A stretch of DNA of 64,000 bases from Streptomonospora nanhaiensis (lineage in GTDB: Bacteria > Actinomycetota > Actinomycetes > Streptosporangiales > Streptosporangiaceae), in contig NZ_CP113264.1 in NCBI RefSeq assembly GCF_026642255.1, positions 1,240,001 through 1,304,000 of the forward strand, given 5' to 3'. Of the stretch, positions 39,077 to 48,563 are shown one piece after another (position 1 is the first letter of the stretch; the number at the start of each line of letters is the position of its first letter). The position numbers were made by a program, and so were the translations under genes. The notes under the pieces were generated by a model. That model ran no database searches and was not told where the DNA came from. It saw only the letters and a program-made list of their open reading frames with translations.

Positions 39077-40363
39077 TCAGGCCCCGTCGTTCACGGCGTG
39101 CACCGCGTCCAGCAGCACGTCGCGGCCCTCCACGGCCTCCTCCTGCGACAGCGTCAGGGGCGGGGCCATCCGCAGCACGTTGCCGTGCACGCCCCCCTTG
39201 CCCACCAGCAGTCCCCGCTCCCGGGTCTCCTCCTGGACCCGTCCGGCCAGCGCCGGCGCCGGGGCGCCCGTGGCGGGGTCGGACATCTCCACGGCGAACA
39301 TCAGCCCCTTGCCGCGCACGTCCTTCACGCTCGGCAGGGCGGTCAGCGCCTTCAGCCCCTCCATGATCAGGGAGCCCTGCCGCCGCGCGTTCCCCTGGAG
39401 GTCGTGCTCCAGCACGTAGTCCAGGGTCGCCCCCGCGGCCGCCATCGCCACCGGGTTGCCGCCGAACGTGGCCACGCCCAGCGCGCCCAGCCGGTCCATC
39501 AGGTCGCCGCGGGCCACGACACCGCCCACCGCGAAGCCGTTGCCCAGCCCCTTGGCGAAGGTCATGGCGTCCGGGGTCACCCCGTGGTTGCCGATGCCGA
39601 AGAAGCTCGTCCCCGTCCGGCCCCACCCCGTCTGCACCTCGTCGGACACGAACAGGATGCCGTGCTCGTCCAGGACCTCCTTGTACGCGGCGTACAGGCC
39701 GTCCGGCGGCATCGCGAACCCGCCCACGCCCTGGATCGGCTCGGCGATCAGGCACGCCACGCCGGGCGCGGCCGTGTCCAGGACGTCGCGCAGGTCGGCG
39801 ACGCACGCCTCGACGTACTCGCGGTCCGACATCCTCCGGAAGGCGGGAGCGGCGTGGTCGGTGCCGTGCAGGTAGTGCACGTTCAGCGGTGACAGGGAGG
39901 AGTTCTTCCACGCACGGTTGCCGGTCACCGCCACGGTGCCGAAGGAGCGCCCGTGGTAGCTGCCGCGCATCGCCAGCACCTCGTCGCTCCCCCGCGCGAA
40001 CGTGGCCAGCAGCAGGGCGGTCTCGTTGGCCTCGGTGCCCGAGTTGGTGAAGAAGACCTTCGCGTCCGGGATGCCCGACAGGCCGGCGATCCTCTCCGCC
40101 AGCTCGACCTGGTTGCGGATCAGGTACAGCGTGGAGGTGTGCACGACCCCCTTGGCGAGCTGGCGCTCGACGGCCTCCCGGACCTCGGCCACGTCGTAGC
40201 CGAGCATGTTGGTCACGATGCCGGTGAAGAAGTCCAGGTACGTGTTGCCGTCGGCGTCCGTGACACGGGCGCCCTTGCCGCTGGTGATCTCCAGCGGGGA
40301 GTCGTAGTAGAGGGGCAGCCAGGAGGGCATGACCGCGCGGTGGCGCGAGAGAAGTTCCGACAT
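39077..40363 (-). CDS. Class III PLP-dependent aminotransferase (omega-amino acid type)
   Basis: 428 residues. PLP contacts: SGTEANE, SYHGRSFG, EPIQGVGGF, Asp241 in DEVQTGWGR and the Schiff-base Lys271 in TFAKGLGNG. The family moves terminal amino groups (beta-alanine, GABA, aminoisobutyrate) to pyruvate or 2-oxoglutarate. Being upstream of mmsA, the natural reading is beta-alanine or 3-aminoisobutyrate to semialdehyde, oxidised by MmsA. ATG at 40363; the frame continues to 40495 without a ribosome site. Divergent from a PucR regulator across 194 nt. Confidence 0.88.
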   Translation of the reverse strand: MSELLSRHRAVMPSWLPLYYDSPLEITSGKGARVTDADGNTYLDFFTGIVTNMLGYDVAEVREAVERQLAKGVVHTSTLYLIRNQVELAERIAGLSGIPDAKVFFTNSGTEANETALLLATFARGSDEVLAMRGSYHGRSFGTVAVTGNRAWKNSSLSPLNVHYLHGTDHAAPAFRRMSDREYVEACVADLRDVLDTAAPGVACLIAEPIQGVGGFAMPPDGLYAAYKEVLDEHGILFVSDEVQTGWGRTGTSFFGIGNHGVTPDAMTFAKGLGNGFAVGGVVARGDLMDRLGALGVATFGGNPVAMAAAGATLDYVLEHDLQGNARRQGSLIMEGLKALTALPSVKDVRGKGLMFAVEMSDPATGAPAPALAGRVQEETRERGLLVGKGGVHGNVLRMAPPLTLSQEEAVEGRDVLLDAVHAVNDGA

Positions 40364-40407
40364 GGCTCCAGTCTCGCCCGCTCCCACCCGGATGGCCAGG
40401 ATCACCG

Positions 40408-40437
40408 TGTTGACAACATGGTGGCCGGGTTTACGCT
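40408..40437 (+). promoter_or_regulatory. Candidate promoter and palindrome before pucR1
   Basis: TTGACA (40410-40415), 16 nt, TACGCT (40432-40437) form a plausible housekeeping promoter toward the PucR gene. The -35 lies inside a perfect 11-bp dyad TGTTGACAACA (40408-40418), so a dimeric regulator bound there would block transcription. Confidence 0.45.
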
Positions 40438-40557
40438 CTGTCAAGGACGGTCGGTGGCGCTCCGACCCGGGGACGCGGGCCCGCGGCGCGGACACCGTGT
40501 AAGGACGGGCGGCCCCACACCGACACCGCGTCCGAGGCGGTCTCCTAGAATGGGCCG

Positions 40558-42165
40558 GTGCTCCCCACCCTCGCCGAGGTCCTCCGGCTCCCCGCGCTGC
40601 GACGCGCCCGCCCCCGGGTCGTGGTCGGGGCCGAACTGCTCGACGACGTGGCCGTGCGCTGGGTCCACATCGCCGAGGTCACCGACCTCGCCCACCTGCT
40701 CCGGGGCGGAGAGCTGGTGCTCAGCACCGGCATCGCCCTGCCCGACGACCCCGAGGCCCTCCGCCGCTACATCGACGACCTCGCCGCCGTGGGCGTCAGC
40801 GGCATCGCGGTCGAGCTCGGGCGCAAGTACCACGCCGAGCTGCCCCCCGCCTTCCTCGACGCCGCCCGCGACGCCGGGGTGCCGGTCGTCCTGCTGGACC
40901 GCGAGGCCAGGTTCGTCGAGATCACCGAGGCCGTGCACATCCGCGTCGTGAACGAGCAGCTGGAGGAGCTGCGCGAGTCCGAGAAGCTGCACTCGGTGTT
41001 CACCCAGCTGTCGGTGGAGGGCGCCGACGCCGACCGCATCCTGCACGAGGTGGCCCAGCTGTCCGGCTGCCCCGTGGTCCTGGAGAACCTCACCCACCAG
41101 GTGCTGGCCTGCGACCTCAACGGCGAGGACCCCGGCACCCTGCTCACCTCCTGGGAGAGCCGCTCGCGCGCCGTCCGCTCGGGTTCGCGCACCGTCCACG
41201 TGCCCGCCACCGGGTGGCTGGTCACCACGGTCGGGGCGCGCGGGCAGGACTGGGGGAGGCTGATCCTCGTCGCCGGGGCCGGCCCCACCCCGCGCCAGAG
41301 CATGCTCATCGAACGCGCCGCCACCACCCTGGCCCTGGGCCGGCTGCTCGAACGCCACGAGGAGAGCCTGGAGCGGCAGACGCACCGGACGATCATCGCC
41401 GGCATCATCGACCGCGCCTACTCCGACCCGGAGGAGGCGCTGGTCCGGGCCCGGGCCGTGGGCGTCCCGCTCAACGGACGCGAGCTCGTGGGGGTGGTGC
41501 TGCGCCTGCGCGAGAGCGGGACCGGCCTCGCCGCCCAGGCCCGGCTGTCCGACACGGCGGAGGGGGCCGCGCGCGCGTGCCGCGAACTGCGCCTGCCCGC
41601 CCTGGTCGGCTCGCTGGACGACCTGCGCGTGGGGATCCTGCTCGCGCTGCCCGGCAGGCAGCGGCTCGACCCGACCCTGTACATGCTCTCCGAACGGGTG
41701 CGGGGCGCGATCGGGGACGCGGCCGTGCTGGCCGTCGGCTCCTCCGTCGACGGCATCCGGGAGGTGCGGCGCTCCTTCCTGGAGGCGCGCCAGGTCGGGG
41801 ACGTGGCCGTCCGCCAGAGCGACGACCGGCCCTTCTACCGGCTGCCCGACCTCCACCTGCGCGGCCTGCTCCACCTGTTCCGGGACGACGAGCGGCTGCA
41901 GACCTACGTCGAGCGCGAGCTGGGCCCCCTCCTGGACCACGACGCCCGGCACGGGAGCGACCTCACCGACATGCTCCGGCACTACCTCGGCGCAGGCCGC
42001 AACAAGGCGCTGGCGGCGAACCGCGCCCACCTGTCCCGCCCCGCGTTCTACGACCGGCTGCGGCGCGTCTCCCACGTCCTCGAAGCGGACCTGGACTCGG
42101 TGGAGACCTGCGTGTCCCTGCACGTGGCGCTCCTGTCGCTGGACTCGGTGCGCGACGAGCGCTGA
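40558..42165 (+). CDS. PucR-family transcriptional regulator
   Basis: 535 residues. N-terminal PucR sensory domain (about 1-130, LAEVLRLPALRRARPRVVVGAELLDDVAVRWVHIAEV), a GGDEF-like middle region, and a C-terminal HTH_30 helix-turn-helix (about 470-525, LRHYLGAGRNKALAANRAHLSRPAFYDRLRR). The family controls purine, GABA and amino-acid use, often from a divergent position, as here toward the aminotransferase-mmsA pair. GTG start at 40558. Its 3' end is closed by the hairpin at 42180-42213. Confidence 0.85.
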   Translation: MLPTLAEVLRLPALRRARPRVVVGAELLDDVAVRWVHIAEVTDLAHLLRGGELVLSTGIALPDDPEALRRYIDDLAAVGVSGIAVELGRKYHAELPPAFLDAARDAGVPVVLLDREARFVEITEAVHIRVVNEQLEELRESEKLHSVFTQLSVEGADADRILHEVAQLSGCPVVLENLTHQVLACDLNGEDPGTLLTSWESRSRAVRSGSRTVHVPATGWLVTTVGARGQDWGRLILVAGAGPTPRQSMLIERAATTLALGRLLERHEESLERQTHRTIIAGIIDRAYSDPEEALVRARAVGVPLNGRELVGVVLRLRESGTGLAAQARLSDTAEGAARACRELRLPALVGSLDDLRVGILLALPGRQRLDPTLYMLSERVRGAIGDAAVLAVGSSVDGIREVRRSFLEARQVGDVAVRQSDDRPFYRLPDLHLRGLLHLFRDDERLQTYVERELGPLLDHDARHGSDLTDMLRHYLGAGRNKALAANRAHLSRPAFYDRLRRVSHVLEADLDSVETCVSLHVALLSLDSVRDER

Positions 42166-42179
42166 GGCCCCGGGAACGC

Positions 42180-42213
42180 GGCGGCGCCGGGCCCCGCGGG
42201 GCCCGGCGCCGCC
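42180..42213. terminator. Bidirectional terminator between pucR1 and gabT
   Basis: Perfect 16-bp stem (42180-42195/42198-42213) on a 2-nt loop, centred between two convergent stops. Confidence 0.75.
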
Positions 42214-42222
42214 GGGGACCGG

Positions 42223-43560
42223 TCAGAGGCGGCCGAACGCCTCGGCCAGGATGTCCAGACCCTCGTGCAGGAGGTCGTCGCCGATGACCAGCGGCGGCAG
42301 CATGCGGATCACGTTGCCGTAGGTGCCCGCGCTCAGCAGGATCAGCCCCTGGGAGTGGCAGTGCGCCAGGACCTTGGCGAGCGCCTCGGGGGCGGGGGCC
42401 TTGTCCTCGCCCGCGACCAGCTCGATCGCGATCATCGCGCCGCGGCCGCGCACGTCGCCGATCACGTCGTGCCGGGAGGCCAGCTCGCGCAGGCGCCCCA
42501 GCATCAGCTCGCCGATCTCCCGGGCGCGCCCGACCAGGTCGTCGGACCCGATCGCGTCGAGCGCCGCCAGGGCCGCCGCGCACGCGGCGGGGTTGCCGCC
42601 GTAGGTGCCGCCGAGGCCCCCGCTGTGCACGGCGTCCATGAGCTCGGCGCGGCCGGTCACCGCGGCCAGCGGGAGGCCGCCCGCGATGCCCTTGGCCGTC
42701 GTGATCAGGTCCGGGACGACGCCCTCGTGGTCGCAGGCGAACATGTCGCCGGTGCGCGCGAAGCCGGTCTGCACCTCGTCCGCGACGAACACGATCCCGT
42801 TGGCGCGGCAGAACTCGGCCACCGCGGGCAGGAAGCCCGGCGCCGGCTCGATGAAACCGCCCTCGCCCTGGATCGGCTCGATCACCACGGCCGCGACGTT
42901 GCGGGCGCCGATCTGCTTGGTGATCTGGTCGACGACCATGGCGGCGGCCTCGGGGCCGCAGTTCTCCGGACCGGTCGGCCAGCGGTACGGGTAGGCCATG
43001 GGCATGCGGTGGATCTCGCCCGCGAACGGCCCGAAGCCCTGCTTGTAGGGCATGTTCTTCGCGGTCAGCCCCATGGTGAGGTTGGTGCGGCCGTGGTAGG
43101 CGTGGTCGAACACCACGACGGCCTGGCGGCCGGTCGCGCTGCGGGCGATCTTCACCGCGTTCTCGACGGCCTCGGCCCCGGAGTTGAGGAGGATGGACCG
43201 CTTCTCGTGGTCCCCCGGGGTGATCCGGTTGAGGGCCTCGCACACGTCCACGTACGCCTCGTACGGGTTCACCATGAAACAGGTGTGGGTGAACCGGGCG
43301 AGCTGCTCGGCGGCGCGCTCCACCACCCGGGGGTCGGCGTTGCCGACGTTGGTCACGGCGATGCCGGACCCGAAGTCGATGAGGGCGTTGCCGTCGACGT
43401 CCTCGACGATGCCGCCGCCCGCGCGCTCGACGTAGACGGGCAGGACGCTGCCGACGCCCTGGGCGACGGCCGAGCTGCGGCGCTCCTGGATGGCGCGGGA
43501 CTTGGGGCCGGGGATCTCGGTGACGATCCGGCGGGACTGGACGACCTGGGTCGCTGCCAT
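42223..43560 (-). CDS. gabT: 4-aminobutyrate--2-oxoglutarate aminotransferase
   Basis: 445 residues. PLP Lys290 in ITTAKGIAGG, Asp261 in DEVQTGFART, SGAEAVENAVKIAR, YHGRTNLTMGLT and the NPAACAAA segment are all GabT-typical. It converts GABA to succinate semialdehyde. The mature start MAATQVVQSRRIVTEIPGPKS is given by ATG at 43560 behind GAAGGAGG. No gabD semialdehyde dehydrogenase is adjacent. Divergent from the second PucR gene. Confidence 0.93.
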   Translation of the reverse strand: MAATQVVQSRRIVTEIPGPKSRAIQERRSSAVAQGVGSVLPVYVERAGGGIVEDVDGNALIDFGSGIAVTNVGNADPRVVERAAEQLARFTHTCFMVNPYEAYVDVCEALNRITPGDHEKRSILLNSGAEAVENAVKIARSATGRQAVVVFDHAYHGRTNLTMGLTAKNMPYKQGFGPFAGEIHRMPMAYPYRWPTGPENCGPEAAAMVVDQITKQIGARNVAAVVIEPIQGEGGFIEPAPGFLPAVAEFCRANGIVFVADEVQTGFARTGDMFACDHEGVVPDLITTAKGIAGGLPLAAVTGRAELMDAVHSGGLGGTYGGNPAACAAALAALDAIGSDDLVGRAREIGELMLGRLRELASRHDVIGDVRGRGAMIAIELVAGEDKAPAPEALAKVLAHCHSQGLILLSAGTYGNVIRMLPPLVIGDDLLHEGLDILAEAFGRL

Positions 43561-43748
43561 GCGGCTGCCTCCTTCTGCGGTGGGCACGGGGCGGAACGGA
43601 TGTGGGCCGGCCGGGGGTGGGCTCCCCGACTCGCCTGACACTAGGACGACCGGGGCGGAGTGTGCATGGACACAGTGGATAATCGGTGGAGGGCCTTGCG
43701 CCACTGCGGCGGGGTTCGGACGACGGACACGTCTGGAGGGAGACAGGG

Positions 43749-45203
43749 ATGCCCCCGACTCTGGGAGCCCTGCTGCGGACGCCGCACCTGCGGCTGAGCC
43801 TGCTCGCGGGACAGGAGAACCAGGACCGGCGCGTGGAGTGGGTCGCCGTCAGCGAGCTGGAGGACCCCACCCCCTACCTGGAGGGCGGCGAGCTCCTCCT
43901 CACCACCGGTGTGCGCTGGGCGGGCGGGGTCCCCGACCTGCGCGACTACACGCGGCGCCTGGCCGAGCGCGGGATCACCGCGCTGGGCTTCGCCGTCGGC
44001 GTGGTCCTGGAGGAGACCCCCGAACAGCTCCGCGGGGCCGCGGACGAGTACGGGCTCGCCCTGGTCGAGGTCGGCAGGGAGACCCCCTTCATCGCGGTCG
44101 GCAAGGAGGTCTCCCGCCTCCTGGCCAAGGAGGAGTACGAAGGCCTCAGCCGGGCCTTCGCCGCACAGCGGGGGCTCACCCGCGCCGCCCTCACGGGGGC
44201 TCCGGCGATCGTGGACCTCCTGGCCCGCGACCTCGGGGCCTGGGTGCTGCTGCTGTCCGCGGACGGCTCGGTCCGCCACGCCGCGCCCGCGTCGGCGGCC
44301 GGACGCGCGACGGGCCTGGGGCCCGAGCTCGACCGGCTGCGGGACGCGGGCATGCGCGCGAGCGTGTCCCTGACCTCCGTCGGGGAGCAGGTGTCCGCCC
44401 AACCCCTGGCGACGGGCCGCCAGGTCCGCGGCTTCCTGGTCGTGGGCACCGGCGGCGTGCTGGGCCCCGACGAGCGCACCCTGGTCAATGCCGCGGTGTC
44501 GCTGCTCTCCCTGGAACTGGAGCGCACCGCGCACAGCCGTACCGCGCGGGTGCACGAGGGGGTGCTCGCCGCACTGCTCACCGGCGCGCTGGACCCGCTC
44601 CACCCGGGGGCGGAGCGGCTGCGGGAGACGCTTCCGGCCCCTCCGGTCGTGGTGGCCGCCGCCGGAGGGGCAGGTCCGGCGCACCCCCCGGAGGGGGTCC
44701 TGGTCACCGAGATCGGCGGGAACGCGCTCCTGCTGGCGGGCTCGGAGATCGGCGAGGACGTGCTCCGGGAGGTCCTGGAGGGGCCGGTGGGGGTGAGCGA
44801 GCCGGCGGCCTACGGCGACCTCGCCCCGGCGCTCTCCCAGGCGGAGCGCGCGCTGGAGGCCGCCGCCGCGCGGGGCCCCGGGGAACGGATCGTCCGTGCC
44901 GGCGACCTGCCCGGCGGGCTGCTCGGCCTGGCGGACAGCCCCGCCGGGGCGCGCATGGCCGGCGACCTGCTCGCGCCGCTCCTCCGGGAGCGGGCCGCCG
45001 CCGAGCTCCTCTCCTCGCTGCGCGCCTACCTCGCCGCGTCGGGCCGCTGGGACGCGGCCGCGGAGGCCCTCGGCGTCCACCGCCACACGCTCCGCTACCG
45101 GATGAACCGCATCCGCGAGCTGCTCCCCGGCGACCTGGACGACCCCGACCACCGCGCCGAGCTCTGGATCGCCCTCCGCCTCCGCGGCGTTCCCGGCCGG
45201 TAG
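43749..45203 (+). CDS. Second PucR-family transcriptional regulator
   Basis: 484 residues with the same design as the gene at 40558: PucR domain (LGALLRTPHLRLSLLAGQENQDRRVEWVAVSELEDPTPYL), middle region and a C-terminal HTH_30 (AAAEALGVHRHTLRYRMNRIRELL). ATG at 43749 follows GGAGGGAG; a longer frame to 43686 is unsupported. It is divergent from gabT and probably its activator. Sequence identity with the first PucR is low, so they are not a recent duplication. Confidence 0.85.
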   Translation: MPPTLGALLRTPHLRLSLLAGQENQDRRVEWVAVSELEDPTPYLEGGELLLTTGVRWAGGVPDLRDYTRRLAERGITALGFAVGVVLEETPEQLRGAADEYGLALVEVGRETPFIAVGKEVSRLLAKEEYEGLSRAFAAQRGLTRAALTGAPAIVDLLARDLGAWVLLLSADGSVRHAAPASAAGRATGLGPELDRLRDAGMRASVSLTSVGEQVSAQPLATGRQVRGFLVVGTGGVLGPDERTLVNAAVSLLSLELERTAHSRTARVHEGVLAALLTGALDPLHPGAERLRETLPAPPVVVAAAGGAGPAHPPEGVLVTEIGGNALLLAGSEIGEDVLREVLEGPVGVSEPAAYGDLAPALSQAERALEAAAARGPGERIVRAGDLPGGLLGLADSPAGARMAGDLLAPLLRERAAAELLSSLRAYLAASGRWDAAAEALGVHRHTLRYRMNRIRELLPGDLDDPDHRAELWIALRLRGVPGR

Positions 45204-45340
45204 GCCCGGCCGACGCCGCGCACGGTGAAAATCGGGCGGGTTCCCGCGTTCCCGGGATCCGGGGTTGCTCCATCCTCCACAATGGACCCCGATAGCAGCG
45301 TGTAACCGCTTGGTCACACGGGCGGGGTGCGGGGGGCGAC

Positions 45341-48300
45341 GTGAGGTCACTACGGGACGACGCGCAGGAGATCGACGAGGGGATCGGTCCGGGAAGGGTG
45401 ACGGGGATCCCCGGCGCCGCCCCCGTCCAAGGACCGGCCGGCCGGACGGGGGTCGGCGCCGCCTCGCTCCGCTGGAAGCCGCCCATCGACCGCTCCGAGG
45501 TGCGCTCCCTCCTCGCCTACCTGCGCGCCTGCGTGCGCCGCGAGGCCGTGCACACCCACGCCGTCAGAGCCGACAGCCTCGACTCCGACACCTGCGCCTG
45601 CCTCCCGGAGGGACCCGAGGTCCTGTTCAGCGGGGCGGGGGAGACCCTCCCGCCCCACCCGGAGGCCGCCAGGGTCCTGCGCCTGGGCCGGCGCCGGGGG
45701 CAGGCGCTGCGCTACGGGTACCCGCTCGTCGTCCTCCGCGAGGGCGGGAACCGGGTCGCGCTGCCCCTGCTGACCGTCGACGTGCGGGTCGTGGACGACA
45801 TCGACGAGAGCCGCCGCGAACCGGACGTGCCCCTGGTCAGGGCCGTGGGGCCGCCCGACGTCAACACCGGCCTCCTGACACGCCTGGGCATCACCGACCC
45901 CGAGGACCTGTTCGAGCTCCGCGCGCGGCTGAGGTCCGGCGCCCCCGACCCCGCGCGCCGCCCCGCCGCGGTCGCCGACCTCGCCGCCAAGGTCCGGGGC
46001 CTCCTCACCCGCCTGGAGATCGAACGGGTCGACGACATCGACCCCCTAGCCACCCGGGGCGCCCCGCGCACCGTCGAGGGAGGGGCGCACAACGTCGCCG
46101 TGGTCTTCCTGGCCGGGCCCAGCGGGCAGGCCGAGGCCGAGGGCGCCGAACCCGGGACGGTCGAGGGCGTCCTCGCCGACCTCGATCCCTCCGACCGCGC
46201 CGGCCTCGACCCCGACGCCGTCACCGGGACCGCGCTGGAGCCCCTGCTCGGGCAGCCGTCCGCCGGGCGCAGGGCCGGGCCCGACCCCGCCGACGCCCCG
46301 GGGCGGCTCTTCAGGGGAGGGCGGGCCGCAGCCCGCCGCGCCGCCCGCGACACCGCGGAGGCGGACGGCGCGGACGACGCCACCGTCCCGGTCTCCGCCA
46401 CCCCGCTCGACCAGGCCCAGTACGCGATCCTGCGCGCCGCCATGAGCGAGCAGATCACCGTGGCCGCCGCCCCGCCCGGGAGCGGCGCCCACGACCTGGT
46501 GGACGCCATCGTCCGCACCGCCGTCAGCAACGGCCAGCGCGTCCTGGTCTGCGGGAGGACGGAGACCGACATCGACGAGACCGCGGCCAGGGCCGACACC
46601 TCTCCCGCGCACCCCGTGGTGCGCGTCGGCGGACGCGGGCACCGCGCCGAAGAGGCCCGCATGCTCACCAGGCTCCTCGCCGAGCAGGCCGGCGGCCTGC
46701 CCGCCTCCGGCCCCGGCTCCGCCGGGGAGGACCCCGCCGCCCACTGGGCCGCCCTCGCCGAGGACTGGGCCCGGGTCCGCGGGGCCTGGAGGGACATGGA
46801 CACCATGGCCTCCGGCGGGTACGCCCTCGCCCAGCTCGCGGAGGAGCGCGGACGCGGCATCGCCCGGGGCTGGGACCCCGACGCCCTCTTCACCCCCGAG
46901 CGCGGGGGCCCCGAGTACTGGCTGCACCGGACCGAGCGCGCCCGTGCGGGCGGTCTCGTCGGCTGCCAGCACCGCGGCGCCATCCGCCGCGAACTGGGCG
47001 TCAGCACCGACCCCGACAACCTCGACCGCCTGGGAGCGGTCGCCCGGATGGAGAGCGAGTGGCGCTCCGCCGTCGACCGGCGCACCCGGTGCGCGCCCCT
47101 GGGAGAGCTCACCTCCGAGCTGGCCGACGCCCTCGCCCGGCACCGCAGGTCCAGCGCCGCCTGCCTTCGGTCCGTCTCCGGACCCCGCCTGCGGCGCGGC
47201 CGGGCGGCCGTCGAGAACCGGCTGGAGACCCTCGACTGGCACCACGGCAACGGGTGGCCCGGGGTCGCCAGCCTGTTGGACGCCCTGCCCGCGTGGACCT
47301 GCCGCACCGACCAGGTCAGGGCCCTGCCGCCGCAGGCGGGCCTGTTCGACCTGGTCGTCGTCCTCGGCGCGGAGCGCACCCGGGTCGCCGAGCTGCTGCC
47401 GGCGCTCTACAGGGCCGGCCGGGCCGTGGTGTTCGGGGACCCGGCGTACCCCGGGCCGACCACGGTCCTGGAGCCCGACGAGGAGCGCCGGGCCCTGGCC
47501 GCCGCGGGCCTGGCGCCCGACCAGCTGGACGCCCGCGGGCTGCGCCACGGTTCGGGTTCCGCGATGCGCGCCCTCCGCCGGGCCGCACCGGCCATGCTGT
47601 GGCTGGACGAGCACGACGGCGCCCCGCCCCTGCTCGCCGGGGCCGCGTCCCGGCACTGCTACGGCGGAAGGATCGTGGTGCGCACCGACCCCGACCCGCG
47701 CTGCGGTCCGCCGTTCGAGTGGCGCGACGTCGCCGGATCCTGCGAGGCGGTGCCGGGCGCGTCCTTCGTCAACCGCGACGAGGCGTACCGCGTGGCGGTG
47801 GTGGTGGGGGAGGTCGACGACCGCCTGCCCCCGGGGCGGGTGGTCGCGGTGGTCGCGCCGACCCAGCCCCAGGTCGCCCTGATCCGCCGGCTGCTTAGCC
47901 GGCGCGCCCTGCTGCACGAGGTGAGGGTCGGAGGGCCGGAACTCCTGGACAGCGACCGTGCCGCCGCGGACGTCACCGTGCTCTCGCCGGTGCTCGCCGC
48001 CGGCGCGCCCGCGGCCGCCGAGCGCCGGGTCCGCGGTATGGGCCACCTGTGGTCCTCGGTGCTCACCCGGACCCGGCAGCGGCTCCTCGTGGTGGGCGAC
48101 CGGGGATACTGGTCGGGGGACGACGGCCCGCTGGGCGACCTGGACGCCATGGTCACGGGCACCTGCGTGGTCGGCGCGGACCCGGCTGCCACCGTGCTGG
48201 TGGAGGAGCTGCGGGCCGTCGGCACGGGGGTCGTGCTCCAGCAGACCGTCGAGGGGTGGACGGCCGACATGGTGGTCCGGTTCGGCTCGCGCCGCCTGCT

Positions 48301-48463
48301 GCTCCTGCTCGACCGCGAGCCCGACGGCAGGGCCCTGCGCCACCTGCTGGCCAGGGGAGAGGCGCTCAACCGGGCGACCGGGGACCCCGTGGTGGTGGTT
48401 CCGGCCTGGCGCTGCCTGGCCGACCCCGGCGCCCTCGTCGGGGAGATCCTCGCCGCCTGCTGA
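45341..48463 (+). CDS. Degenerate DNA2/NAM7-type SF1 helicase fused to a nuclease-like C-terminal domain (pseudoenzyme)
   Basis: 1040 residues. Order is that of the actinobacterial AAA_11/AAA_12 helicases with a Vsr-like nuclease tail, but each catalytic motif has decayed. The Q motif is intact (PLDQAQYAILRAA, 355-367). Walker A is APPGSGAHD (377-385): the Lys is gone. Walker B is FDLVVVLGAER (about 670) where relatives have VVDEASQ. Motif III is FGDPAYPGP, lacking the Gln. Motif IV is LDEHDGAPP for LDEHYRSHP; motif V is VGGPELLDSDR for VGTVHRFQGDE; motif VI keeps LTRTRQRLLVVGD. The last 65 residues (from WTADMVVRFGSRRLLLLLDRE) align to a PD-(D/E)xK nuclease but lack the E-x-D/Lys centre. N-terminal 340 residues resemble the family's accessory domain. 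GTG at 45341. Fusion family inferred from motif spacing. Confidence 0.7.
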   Translation: MRSLRDDAQEIDEGIGPGRVTGIPGAAPVQGPAGRTGVGAASLRWKPPIDRSEVRSLLAYLRACVRREAVHTHAVRADSLDSDTCACLPEGPEVLFSGAGETLPPHPEAARVLRLGRRRGQALRYGYPLVVLREGGNRVALPLLTVDVRVVDDIDESRREPDVPLVRAVGPPDVNTGLLTRLGITDPEDLFELRARLRSGAPDPARRPAAVADLAAKVRGLLTRLEIERVDDIDPLATRGAPRTVEGGAHNVAVVFLAGPSGQAEAEGAEPGTVEGVLADLDPSDRAGLDPDAVTGTALEPLLGQPSAGRRAGPDPADAPGRLFRGGRAAARRAARDTAEADGADDATVPVSATPLDQAQYAILRAAMSEQITVAAAPPGSGAHDLVDAIVRTAVSNGQRVLVCGRTETDIDETAARADTSPAHPVVRVGGRGHRAEEARMLTRLLAEQAGGLPASGPGSAGEDPAAHWAALAEDWARVRGAWRDMDTMASGGYALAQLAEERGRGIARGWDPDALFTPERGGPEYWLHRTERARAGGLVGCQHRGAIRRELGVSTDPDNLDRLGAVARMESEWRSAVDRRTRCAPLGELTSELADALARHRRSSAACLRSVSGPRLRRGRAAVENRLETLDWHHGNGWPGVASLLDALPAWTCRTDQVRALPPQAGLFDLVVVLGAERTRVAELLPALYRAGRAVVFGDPAYPGPTTVLEPDEERRALAAAGLAPDQLDARGLRHGSGSAMRALRRAAPAMLWLDEHDGAPPLLAGAASRHCYGGRIVVRTDPDPRCGPPFEWRDVAGSCEAVPGASFVNRDEAYRVAVVVGEVDDRLPPGRVVAVVAPTQPQVALIRRLLSRRALLHEVRVGGPELLDSDRAAADVTVLSPVLAAGAPAAAERRVRGMGHLWSSVLTRTRQRLLVVGDRGYWSGDDGPLGDLDAMVTGTCVVGADPAATVLVEELRAVGTGVVLQQTVEGWTADMVVRFGSRRLLLLLDREPDGRALRHLLARGEALNRATGDPVVVVPAWRCLADPGALVGEILAAC

Positions 48464-48563
48464 CCGGCCCCGGGCGGCCTGCGCGCCGCACTACCCTGGG
48501 ACGGAACGCCCGGAACGCGGAGGATCCGCGTGCCCGCCGGGCGGAGGGGAGAGGGGAACACCG

